From contig NZ_JAPZSC010000014.1 in the NCBI RefSeq assembly GCF_027531545.1, positions 1 to 63,973 of the forward strand: a stretch of 63,973 nucleotides of DNA. Direction: 5' to 3'. The stretch is from Silanimonas sp. (GTDB lineage Bacteria; Pseudomonadota; Gammaproteobacteria; Xanthomonadales; Xanthomonadaceae). Both the position numbers and the translations under genes were made by a program. The notes below the pieces were generated by a model. It ran no database searches. It was not told the origin of the DNA and saw only the letters and a program-made list of their open reading frames with translations. This document shows positions 42,545-51,500 of this stretch, piece after piece (within the stretch, counting starts at the first letter, position 1; every line of letters begins with the position of its first letter).

Positions 42545-43177
42545 TCAGCGCCGGCTGATCTGCACGGCGGGTGCGGGGCCGTCGACGGGAGGTTCCGGGG
42601 TACGCTCGGAGCCGCCTTCGGAGCCACTGACCGGCGACGCCGGGGACATGCCGGCCTGGTGCTGGAAGCGGGCGTGCGCGTCGGCGAACTCGGCATCGCC
42701 CAGCAGCTGATGAACCTGTGCGGCGGCCGGTTCGGGCCTGCTGTCGGCGTCACGGGCCGCGGCTGGGCGCGCGCCCCGCTTCGATGTTGCCGGCGAGGCT
42801 GGCGGTGCAGCGGCAATGGCCTCGTCGAGGACGTCCGCAGTGCGGTGGTACGCCTTCTGCGTGATTCCGCCGACGAAGGCGGCGGGTCGCTGCAGCGTCC
42901 ACTGGACCAGCAGGCGGAGCCACTGCCCGATGCGCTTGTCGCGGGCCTGGCGCGCCTTGTGGACGCGCAGCGACTGCTTGCAGGACAGGTACAGCGCCAG
43001 GTGGCGGCGCTTCATCTCGGCGTCGCCGTCGAGCTGCGCCATCACCTCGGCGGCGAGGGCGACGTCACGGCCGACGCGTCTGTAGAAGCCGACCCAGGCG
43101 CGCTGCTCCTCGATGTCGATGGTGCTGCGGCGCGGTGACGGGCTCTGGAAGGATCTGTCTGGGAAAGCATGACTCAT
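42545..43177 (-). CDS. Hypothetical ICE protein (210 aa)
   Basis: The start ATG 43177 has the ribosome site GGAGAACCCC. The first 115 residues are helical and basic (HLALYLSCKQSLRVHKARQA). They are followed by a Pro/Ala-rich tail with no fold signature. The longer frame to 43450 runs through a leader hairpin and is rejected. Function is unknown. Confidence 0.55.
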   Translation of the reverse strand: MSHAFPDRSFQSPSPRRSTIDIEEQRAWVGFYRRVGRDVALAAEVMAQLDGDAEMKRRHLALYLSCKQSLRVHKARQARDKRIGQWLRLLVQWTLQRPAAFVGGITQKAYHRTADVLDEAIAAAPPASPATSKRGARPAAARDADSRPEPAAAQVHQLLGDAEFADAHARFQHQAGMSPASPVSGSEGGSERTPEPPVDGPAPAVQISRR

Positions 43178-43214
43178 GGGGTTCTCCAAGAAGGCGAGGG
43201 AACCCCGACCCCGA

Positions 43215-43233
43215 CGGGAGACGGTGACTCCCG
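43215..43233 (-). promoter_or_regulatory. Leader hairpin of the 210-aa gene
   Basis: CGGGAG acggtga CTCCCG, 38 bp before ATG 43177. Confidence 0.4.
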
Positions 43234-43403
43234 GTAGGTGGATGGCGAGAACGGCTGAGAGCCGAAGAAAACGGGGTGTCGGGTGATGGCGTCCCGATGC
43301 CATTGCTGGCGGTCGGTTCACCATCCCCGAGACCCGAGGACTCGATCGGCACGAGTTCGAGCCGACGGCGGTGCCGCGACGGGCGACTCGATGCCTGCGA
43401 CCA

Positions 43404-43616
43404 TCAGGTCGTGAGCACGCGAGCGGCGCCTCGGCGCAGGCCCTCGGCAATGCCGATCCAGCGGTCGGCGATGCGGTCCAGGTAGACCAGGTCGTCGGCC
43501 GCGATCTCGCCCGAGGCGCGGAGCCGGGCGATGACTTCCTTGACCAGGAGGGGATCCTCCCGGGCCAGCACGATCGCCGTCGAGGCGATGCGTCTGCGGT
43601 AGGTGTCGACCGTCAT
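43404..43616 (-). CDS. Small hypothetical protein (70 aa)
   Basis: A 70-residue helical protein, MTVDTYRRRIASTAIVLARE then VKEVIARLRASGEIAADDLV. Its ATG 43616 lies 2 bp after the stop of the 67-aa gene, which suggests coupling. No family is known to me. It ends the transcript that starts near the 24-bp box at 44171. Confidence 0.55.
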   Translation of the reverse strand: MTVDTYRRRIASTAIVLAREDPLLVKEVIARLRASGEIAADDLVYLDRIADRWIGIAEGLRRGAARVLTT

Positions 43617-43618
43617 GG

Positions 43619-43822
43619 TCAGCACACCGTCGCGCAGCGCTCGGACGCCAGAGGGTCCGCGGCCTCGCACACCATGCGCATGGATGCATGGGGCGTGCAG
43701 GGCCGGGGCCGGAGCAGCGCCGGAAGGGTGGCAGGCCGCCGGGCGGGCACACGGGCAAGCCCGGTACCACCCAGCAGTGCACACACCGGCGCGACAGCGC
43801 GGTTCCAGGGAACGGGACTCAT
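43619..43822 (-). CDS. Small hypothetical protein with Cys (67 aa)
   Basis: The 67-residue frame has a strong ribosome site GGAGAACCCCC before ATG 43822, like the gene at 43177. The sequence is Pro/Arg-rich with four Cys and no fold signature. Because of its start site and tight coupling to the next ORF I keep it, but it could be a leader peptide. Confidence 0.4.
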   Translation of the reverse strand: MSPVPWNRAVAPVCALLGGTGLARVPARRPATLPALLRPRPCTPHASMRMVCEAADPLASERCATVC

Positions 43823-43865
43823 GGGGGTTCTCCTTCAGGGGTGAAGGGGAACGCCCATCCCTGGC

Positions 43866-43883
43866 GGGGAACTGGGGTTCCCC
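43866..43883 (-). promoter_or_regulatory. Leader hairpin of the 67-aa gene
   Basis: GGGGAAC tggg GTTCCCC, 44 bp before ATG 43822; overlaps CCCTGGCGGGGA. Confidence 0.45.
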
Positions 43884-44170
43884 ATCTGGGATGCCCTGCC
43901 GGGAAGGCAAGGCGCTTCGTCGCGCACAGGTGCGTGCGCGAACTGCTGAGGTCCGCGTCCGAGAGGACGGGGCCAGGGCAGATGCGTGCGTCAGGCCAGG
44001 CTTCTGATCGAGATCAGGCCGGGCTGGTGAGCGCAGGGCGCGTCACGACGCAGAGGTCGTGGTCGGCGCATGCGAGGAGGGGCCACGACACAGGGTCATG
44101 GCCGGCTCCTGGTTTCGGATCCGGATGGATCTGAATCGGCCCGGCACACCGAGGTGCCGGACGGGACACA

Positions 44171-44193
44171 AGGCAGGTAACGACTGCGACGCC
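44171..44193 (-). promoter_or_regulatory. Repeated 24-bp box, copy 3 (toward small operon)
   Basis: Minus strand GGCGTCGCAGTCG, T, TACCTGCCTT, lying 349 bp before the 43822 start. The stretch 43884-44449 holds no clear gene besides this box; a 17-codon frame at about 44044-44097 follows an AGGAG site and could be a leader peptide. Confidence 0.68.
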
Positions 44194-44449
44194 AGTTGGG
44201 CTGGACTTCAGGGCGACCGGAGCCACCGATGAAGGCTGAGCAGACGCGATGTCCGCAGGAAGCCGGGTCAGTATGGGCCGGGGCGATTCGATCGGCAACG
44301 AGCCCGGAACACCGCCCGCGCGATGCCCGCCCAATCGGCCCGAACTGGCGGCTCTTGGGCGGGCAGATGCACATGCTGCCCGCCCTGCCGACAACAGGAC
44401 CGAAGCAACGCCGGTAGGGGAGGCGACCGGGAGCGACGCGGCCGTTCGT

Positions 44450-44704
44450 ATGGTGACCCCACTGCCACTGTCCGTGAGGATCTCCGACCGCCTTCCGATG
44501 ACCGAGGCCCGCTATGAATTCGATGAGATCGATGCCGTCACGTCGGCTGGCGGAGCCGTTCGCTTTCCGGCGGGGGTTCACGCTGTTGCGCGGCGCTCAC
44601 TGGTGTTCCGCGTGAGGCTCGGTGGCCGGGAGGTCGATCTGACGCTTGCCGAGTTCGATCGGCTGCTGCGGGCGGGACGTATCAGGGCTATCGATCCGGT
44701 CTGA
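44450..44704 (+). CDS. Hypothetical small protein (84 aa)
   Basis: The 84-residue frame from ATG 44450 (PLSVRISDRLPMTEARYEFD, ending DLTLAEFDRLLRAGRIRAID) looks like a small beta-alpha domain. It lies 156 bp upstream of the TerB-like gene in the same direction. Whether it belongs to that operon is unclear. No family is recognised. Confidence 0.45.
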   Translation: MVTPLPLSVRISDRLPMTEARYEFDEIDAVTSAGGAVRFPAGVHAVARRSLVFRVRLGGREVDLTLAEFDRLLRAGRIRAIDPV

Positions 44705-44860
44705 GACCTGCCCGTCGAATGGCCGATCCTCGGCCTCGAAGACGGGCACATCGTCGATTCAGTCGAGCGTCGCAGCGCCTCAGAGGCTTGGTGTCTGCCG
44801 GTGATGCGTGCCCTGCCCTGAATTTGGGCGAAGATTGCGCCAAAAGGGGAGGCATTGCCT

Positions 44861-47275
44861 ATGCCAAGAGGCAAGAAGTCTGGATCTGGTGGAGTGCTGG
44901 CAGCGGCCTTCATCGGCGCCGTCGCGCTGCTGGCCGCCGTCCCGAGGGAAGTGTGGCTGGGCGCCGCGGTGCTGCTGGCGATTGCGATTGCCGGCTACCT
45001 GTACTCGCGCAACAGGAAGTCTGACGATGTGAGCCCGGCCAGTGGGCGCGAGGAGGCGAGCGCTCCCTCGATTGCGATATCGCCACCCAAACCGCCGGCG
45101 CCCAGGCGGACCGAACCCGTGACGCGCGTTGCTCGTCCGGCCGACGAGCAGCCGATGCCGGTGCGGACGCAGGCGACCGCGCCAGCTGCCTCGTTCCGGA
45201 TCCCACCGGCACCCGAAAGCTACGGCAAGGCGAGATGGATTCCGGCCGGGCAGCCCGTCGAGGTGGCGGGAACGACGATTCCGGGTGGGCTGATCTATGT
45301 CGGCACCTCGTTGCCCGCATCCAGCGGTTCGAACGACCCATGCCTAATCGATCCATCGAAGTCGGTCGCGCGCAGCGGGGACTACACCGAGCGCCAGATG
45401 AACTACTGGCCGAGCTATTCGGAAGTGTCGCCTGCAGCGCGGCGGGCCTATCTGAGCTGGCTTGCAGGCGGCCGGCAGGATCCCGAGGCCGATGTCGGCT
45501 TCGTGTTCCTGTTCTTCTACGGCCTGGAGCGCCGAGCCATCGTCGACGCTTCGAAGGACGAGGCCGCACGGGCCGACTGGCCGGCGATCGCGATCGAGCT
45601 GCGGCGCCTGCTGGGCATCTACGGTGACAGGTCAGGCTCCTTCCGACGCTACGCCAGCGAACTGCTCGACTGGGTGGCACTGGCAGAACACCCGTCGCGT
45701 CTCTACGAGAAGCCCGTACCAGACTTCCCGAGGACGTATGAACTGCCCCTCTACCTCCGGTTGGCGCTCGGTCAGGCCGCGGTCGATGGTGTTCCCGTGC
45801 CGGCGGCGCTGGCGCTGGCCTGGGTGAGGCTGGACCCGAACATCACCCTCAGAACGCCAGCAACGCGCTGTGCCGAGGAGTTCGAGCGCGTCTTCGCCGA
45901 GAAGTACGAGGAGCTCTGCGGCGCGGGCATGCTGCTGCCGCGCAACCGCACCAAGCTGAAGCTGGTCTACCAGCCGGCATCCGCCGGATTCCGGGGCTAT
46001 CAGGAACTGAAGCTCACCTTCAAGGACACCCCGGACGTCACGGTCCTCACGGCGCCAGTGCGGAAACTGCAGGAGGTCGTCGAGGCAGCCACCAAGCCCC
46101 TGGAGTCGTACAGCCGGCTCTTGGGGAAGAACCCGGGTGCCCGCGCTTCCATCGATGCCTGGCTCCAGCTTCCGGCCACCCTCTGGCCGGAAGCCGGCCA
46201 GAAAGCTCTTCGAGGTCTGCAGGGACGCATCGGCGCAGGCATGGTGGCACTGTCGTTCCAGGACTTCCTCTCGTCGCTCGGTGGCTCCGGACCGTTCACC
46301 AAGGACAAGACGGCCTCGCTCGCGAGGGCGCTGGAATCGGTCGGCATCGGCTTCGAGCCCGATGTGCTGACGGGCGCCAAGATGCCCAAGCCCGAGGACA
46401 AGGTGGTGCTGTTCGCATTGCCGCCTTCCGAGCCGATCGCGAGAGCTGGAGGTCCCTACCTGGCCGCGGCGCTGACCTTGCAGCTGGCCTCGGCCGTGGC
46501 GTCAGCCGATGGGGAGTTCGGCATCAAGGAGATGGGGCATCTGCGGGAGACCGTCCTGTCCTGGAAGCACCTGCCGCCCAGTCAGACCCGGCGGTTGCTC
46601 GCGCACCTGAGGCTGCTGATGCAGGTGCCGGCATCGCTGACAGCGCTCAAGAAGAAGTTCGAGCCCCTCGATCAAGGCGTGAAAGAAACCATCGCGGCCT
46701 TCATGGCCACCGTCGCGCAGTCGGACGGCGAGGTGTCGCCCGCCGAAGTGAAGATGCTGGAGAAGGTCTACAAGGCCCTGGGCGTCGATGCCAAGAAGGT
46801 GTTCACCGATGTTCACGCCGTGGCGGCAGGCGTCAAGCCCACGGCAGCGGCCGTGGCGAAGGTCGAGGAAACCGGCTTCAAGCTGGACCCCGCCAAGATC
46901 GCGGCCCTGCAGCAGGACACGGAGCGCGTGTCGGCACTGCTCGCCAACATCTTCACCGAGGCCGAGGACACGGTCACGACGCTCGCTGAGACCCTGCAGG
47001 AGCCCGACGCTGAAGCCGAACTCGAGCCGAGCAGTTCCGCCGCGGGCCTGCTGGGCCTCGACGAGGCGCACAGCGCCCTGGCCCGCATGATGCTCTCCCG
47101 TCCCGAATGGAGTCGCGAGGAACTGCTGGACGTCGCCGCCGACCTCGACCTGATGCTCGACGGCGCGCTGGAGCGCATCAACGAGGCCGCCTTCGACGCC
47201 CACGACATGCCCCTGTGCGAAGGCGACGAACCCGTCGTTGTCAATGCCGAGTTCCTGGAGAAAGTGGAAGCATGA
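44861..47275 (+). CDS. Membrane-anchored TerB_N / TerB / TerB_C protein
   Basis: The 804-residue protein starts with two membrane helices (about residues 10-45) and a disordered Pro-rich linker (55-95). A TerB_N-like domain follows (about 95-330, SDYTERQMNYWP-type core and LFFYGLERRAI). A TerB domain follows (about 540-645; the metal-type acids are in SADGEFGIKE and SDGEVSPAE), then a TerB_C-like tail ending at EFLEKVEA. TerB modules occur in stress and phage-defence islands and are thought to sense ions or act at the membrane. The stop overlaps the ATPase start by ATGA. A GGGGAGG site precedes ATG 44861. Confidence 0.78.
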   Translation: MPRGKKSGSGGVLAAAFIGAVALLAAVPREVWLGAAVLLAIAIAGYLYSRNRKSDDVSPASGREEASAPSIAISPPKPPAPRRTEPVTRVARPADEQPMPVRTQATAPAASFRIPPAPESYGKARWIPAGQPVEVAGTTIPGGLIYVGTSLPASSGSNDPCLIDPSKSVARSGDYTERQMNYWPSYSEVSPAARRAYLSWLAGGRQDPEADVGFVFLFFYGLERRAIVDASKDEAARADWPAIAIELRRLLGIYGDRSGSFRRYASELLDWVALAEHPSRLYEKPVPDFPRTYELPLYLRLALGQAAVDGVPVPAALALAWVRLDPNITLRTPATRCAEEFERVFAEKYEELCGAGMLLPRNRTKLKLVYQPASAGFRGYQELKLTFKDTPDVTVLTAPVRKLQEVVEAATKPLESYSRLLGKNPGARASIDAWLQLPATLWPEAGQKALRGLQGRIGAGMVALSFQDFLSSLGGSGPFTKDKTASLARALESVGIGFEPDVLTGAKMPKPEDKVVLFALPPSEPIARAGGPYLAAALTLQLASAVASADGEFGIKEMGHLRETVLSWKHLPPSQTRRLLAHLRLLMQVPASLTALKKKFEPLDQGVKETIAAFMATVAQSDGEVSPAEVKMLEKVYKALGVDAKKVFTDVHAVAAGVKPTAAAVAKVEETGFKLDPAKIAALQQDTERVSALLANIFTEAEDTVTTLAETLQEPDAEAELEPSSSAAGLLGLDEAHSALARMMLSRPEWSREELLDVAADLDLMLDGALERINEAAFDAHDMPLCEGDEPVVVNAEFLEKVEA

Positions 47276-48579
47276 ACACACCCGCCATCCGCCCCAAGGA
47301 CCGCGACGCGGTCATCCAGTCGTTGCGCGCTGGCGTCGTGCCCCGGGCCGGGCAGCATCTGATCCAGGTTGGGCGTACGCGGGAGATCCAGACCCTGGTG
47401 ACGGACATCGACCGCGTCGCCGACGGCGGCTCGGCCTTTCGTGTGGTGATTGGCGAGTACGGGGCGGGGAAGACCTTCTTCCTCAACCTCGTCCGTGCCG
47501 TGGCGATGGAGAAAAAGCTCGTCGTGGCCAGCGCCGACCTGAATCCCGATCGCCGGCTGCATGCGAGCGGCGGACAGGCCCGTTCGCTCTACGCCGAGCT
47601 GATGCGCAACCTCGCCACCCGCACCAAGCCGGACGGCGGCGCACTGGGCGGCATCGTCGAGAAGTTCATCGCGACCGCGAAGGCGGACGCCAAGGCCAGT
47701 GGTGCGTCGACCGAGGCCGTCCTGCGCCGGAAGCTGGATCAGCTGACCGAACTGGTGAACGGCTACGACTTCGCCGACGTGATCGCGGCCTACTGCCGCG
47801 GCCATGACGATGGCAACGAACAGTTGAAGTCGGACGCCGTGCGCTGGCTTCGAGGCGAGTTCAGCACCAAGACCGATGCCCGTGCTGCCCTGGGCGTGCG
47901 CACCATCGTCGACGACGCTGCGGTCTACGACCAGCTCAAGCTGATGGCGCGATTCGTGAGGCTGGCCGGCTTCGGCGGCCTGCTGGTGGGGCTGGACGAA
48001 CTCGTCAATCTCTACAAGCTGGCCAACACCCAGGCCCGCAACGCGAACTACGAGCAGATTCTGCGCATCCTGAACGACTCGCTGCAGGGCACGGCCGTGG
48101 GCCTGGGTTTCGTGCTGGGCGGCACGCCGGAGTTTCTGCTCGACACCCGACGCGGCCTGTACAGCTACCCGGCGCTGCAGAGCCGGCTCGCACAGAACAC
48201 CTTTGCCTCCGAGGGCCTGGTGGACTTCAGCGGGCCTGTCGTGCGCCTGTCCAGCCTCACCCCTGAGGACTTCTACGTGCTGCTCCAGAAGATCCGCGGC
48301 GTGTATGCCTTCGGTGATCCAGCCAAGCACCTGATTCCCGACACGGGTGTCTTCAGCTTCATGGAGCATTGCTCCAAGCGCATCGGGGACACCTACTTCC
48401 GCACCCCTCGTACGACGATCACCGCGTTCATCAACCTGCTGGCAGTGCTGGAGCAGAACCCCGGCGCATCCTGGCAGGAACTGCTCGGCGGCATCGACGT
48501 CGCGGCGGATAACGGCGGCGCGGCCGACCAGGCGACGGAAGCCGACGGCGACGACGAGTTCGCCACCTTCAAGCTGTGA
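47272..48579 (+). CDS. brxD: BrxD-like (DUF2791) ATP-binding protein
   Basis: The 435-residue P-loop ATPase fits DUF2791, the BrxD family of BREX type 2. Walker A is GEYGAGKT near residue 60, Walker B is LLVGLDELVNLY near 243, and VLGGTPEF near 282 is the sensor strand. In BREX type 2 BrxD goes with the BrxHI helicase. Here it lies 20 bp before a helicase and overlaps a TerB-like gene, with no pglX or pglZ nearby, so it works in a different complex. Likely role: ATP-driven loading or signalling to the helicase; inferred. Confidence 0.8.
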   Translation: MNTPAIRPKDRDAVIQSLRAGVVPRAGQHLIQVGRTREIQTLVTDIDRVADGGSAFRVVIGEYGAGKTFFLNLVRAVAMEKKLVVASADLNPDRRLHASGGQARSLYAELMRNLATRTKPDGGALGGIVEKFIATAKADAKASGASTEAVLRRKLDQLTELVNGYDFADVIAAYCRGHDDGNEQLKSDAVRWLRGEFSTKTDARAALGVRTIVDDAAVYDQLKLMARFVRLAGFGGLLVGLDELVNLYKLANTQARNANYEQILRILNDSLQGTAVGLGFVLGGTPEFLLDTRRGLYSYPALQSRLAQNTFASEGLVDFSGPVVRLSSLTPEDFYVLLQKIRGVYAFGDPAKHLIPDTGVFSFMEHCSKRIGDTYFRTPRTTITAFINLLAVLEQNPGASWQELLGGIDVAADNGGAADQATEADGDDEFATFKL

Positions 48580-48599
48580 GCCTGTAGGACACGATCGCC

Positions 48600-51500
48600 A
48601 TGTCTGCGACGGCGTCGAGCTCGTTCCATCTGCTCGATGAACGCATCCAGCGGTTCATCTGGGCCGAAGGCTGGGAGTCGCTGCGCGACGCGCAGGAGAC
48701 GGCGATCCCGTTGATCGTCAAGGGCGACCGCGACGTCATCGTGGCGGCAGCCACAGCGGCTGGCAAGACCGAGGCAGCGTTCCTGCCCGCCCTGACCCAT
48801 CTGGTGCAGGCCGACACACCCGGCCTCGCGGTCTACATCAGCCCGCTGAAGGCGTTGATCAACGACCAGTTCGGCCGTCTGGACCGGTTGTGCGAGCAGC
48901 TCGAGGTGCCCGTCTGGCCCTGGCATGGCGACATCTCGGCATCCTCGAAGAGCCGCTTCCTGTCCCAGCGGCGGGGCGTGCTCCTGATCACGCCGGAGTC
49001 CCTCGAGGCGATGCTGTGCAACCGTGGCACCGCGATCGGCTCGACCTTCGAGCGCCTCAGCTACCTGGTGGTCGATGAGCTGCACGCCTTCATCGGGACC
49101 GAGCGCGGCAAGCAGTTGCAGGCGCTGATGCACCGCATCGAACGCGTCATCGGCCGGCGTGTTCCACGCATCGGGCTGTCCGCGACCCTCGGCGACATGG
49201 GTCTGGCGGCGGAGTTTCTGCGGCCTGGCCATGGCGCTGCCGTGGCGCTGGTCGAATCGAAGTCGTCGGGCGGCGAACTGCGCATCCTGGTCAAGGGCTA
49301 CGAGGAGCCGCGCGTGGTGCGTGGCGAGCAGGAGGACGGGGAGAGCGAGCCCGTCACGCCGGCACAGATCGCCGGGCATCTGTTCAAGGGCCTGAGGGGT
49401 TCGAACAACCTGGTCTTTCCGAACTCCCGTCGCGAGGTCGAGCGCTACACGCACCTGTTGACGCGAATGTGCGAGGCCCAGCAGGTGCCCAACGAGTTCT
49501 GGCCGCATCACGGCAGCCTGTCCAAGGAGATCCGCGCGGAGACGGAGGCAGCCTTGAAACAGAAGGAGCGGCCGGCCACTGCCATCTGTACCAACACCCT
49601 TGAACTGGGCATCGACATCGGTGCCGTCAAGAGCGTGGCACAGATCGGGCCACCCCCTTCAGTGGCGAGCCTGCGCCAGCGTCTCGGGCGATCGGGTCGC
49701 CGCAAAGGCGAGCCCGCGGTACTTCGTGGCTACTGTGTCGAGGACGCTCTGGGTGGACAACCGTCCATCGCGGATGAACTCAGACTGGGCACCGTGCAGA
49801 TGGCGGCCATGATCTCGCTGCTGCTGGAGGGCTGGTTCGAACCTCCATCAGTGAAAGGCGCCCATCTGTCCACGCTGGTCCAGCAGGTGCTTTCCTTCAT
49901 CGCACAGAACGGCGGCGCGACCATCGGGCAACTTCATGGGCTGCTGTGCGCACCAGCGACGCCCTTTTCGGTCGTGGCCAAGGACGAGTTTGTCGAGCTG
50001 ATCCGGCATCTCGGTCAGAAGGAACTGCTGGTCCAGGATTCGTCCGGCGTCCTGCTTCACGGGCGTATCGGCGAGAAGCTGGTCAACCACTACACGTTCT
50101 ACGCCGCATTCACGTCCGATGAGGAGTTCCGCATCGTCGCCGGGGGCAAGTCGCTCGGCACCCTGCCGGTTTCCCAGGTGCTCACGATCGGTCAACGCAT
50201 CCTGTTCGCCGGCCGCACCTGGAAGGTCGAGGACATCGACGAAGAACAGAAGACGATCCATGTCAGCCGTGCGGCAGGCGGGGCGCCACCGCTGTTCTCC
50301 GGCGGGGCCGGTCGTACGCACACCCGGGTGCGGCAGCGGATGCGCCAGTTGCTCGAGGGCGACGAGCTGCCATCCCATCTGGATGAGGTCGCGAGGCGCT
50401 TCCTGGCCGAGGGCAGGGCCAACTACCGGGCACGCGGTCTTTCCGACGCCTACGTCCTGGACCAGGGGAGAGAGGTGCTCCTGCTGACGTGGCTTGGCGA
50501 TGCCGCCAACGAGGCGATGGCGTGCCTGCTGCGCCGCCGAGGCTTCGTGGCGGCGCCGGCGGGCCCCGGTGTCGAGGTGCTCAAGGGGCAGGCAACGCTG
50601 GAGGACATCGTCGACGTCCTGTTCGATGCGGGTCTGGACGAGGTGCCGCCGCTGGATGTGCTTCTGGCCGATACGAGGAACCTGCAGCGGGAGAAGTGGG
50701 ACTGGGCGCTGCCTGATCGTCTGCTCCGCAAGGCGTACGGCAGCCAACACCTGGACCTGGAGGAGGCCTTGGGTTGGATCCGGACCTTGCCCGGCGCAGG
50801 CCGTCTGGGCACAGCGGGATCGCTGGCGACCGGGGAGTCCCTGGGAACGGTCGTCGATCCAGCCGCACCCGATGCCGGTGGTGGAATCGCCGACGGACCT
50901 TCGGAAAGGCTTCATCTTGCACCGATGGAGGGGTTCGCTGAAGTGCGTTTGAAGCAGGCGGCTCTCGACAGCATCGGACTCCCGCAGATGAGCTACCCCG
51001 TCCCGATCCATGTCCTGCAAGGGGGGCTGGCGGATGATGGGCACCTGCCGCTCGCGGCGATGCTGCACGGTCTGCAGCTGCAGGCTCGACCAGGTGGCGC
51101 ACCCTGGCGAGACATGGAGCCGGTCATGGCACGGCTCGCGTCGCTCACGTCTCCAGACGACAACCGAGCCGTGATCAGCGCATCGTCAGACGCATGGTGG
51201 TTGGAACTCGGGCCCGTCGACCTGACCGGCCGGATCGTGACGATCCAGCGCGGAGATCACCTGATCGCGGCGGTCACACCACGCGACGACGGCAGACTCC
51301 GCGTGTCGACCTACCGGCCGCTTGATGCGAAGAGTCTGGAGTACCTGCTCGGACTTGGGCAGGCAGCCCATCCTGTGCATGGCGTGAACATGCGCGAGAA
51401 CAACTGGGAGTACGCGCTCGACTGCTCCGCCGGCAACGGGAACCACTACGCAGCCGAACGCGGCGAAGCCTATCTCTCACGCTGGGACGGTGGTCTCGGG

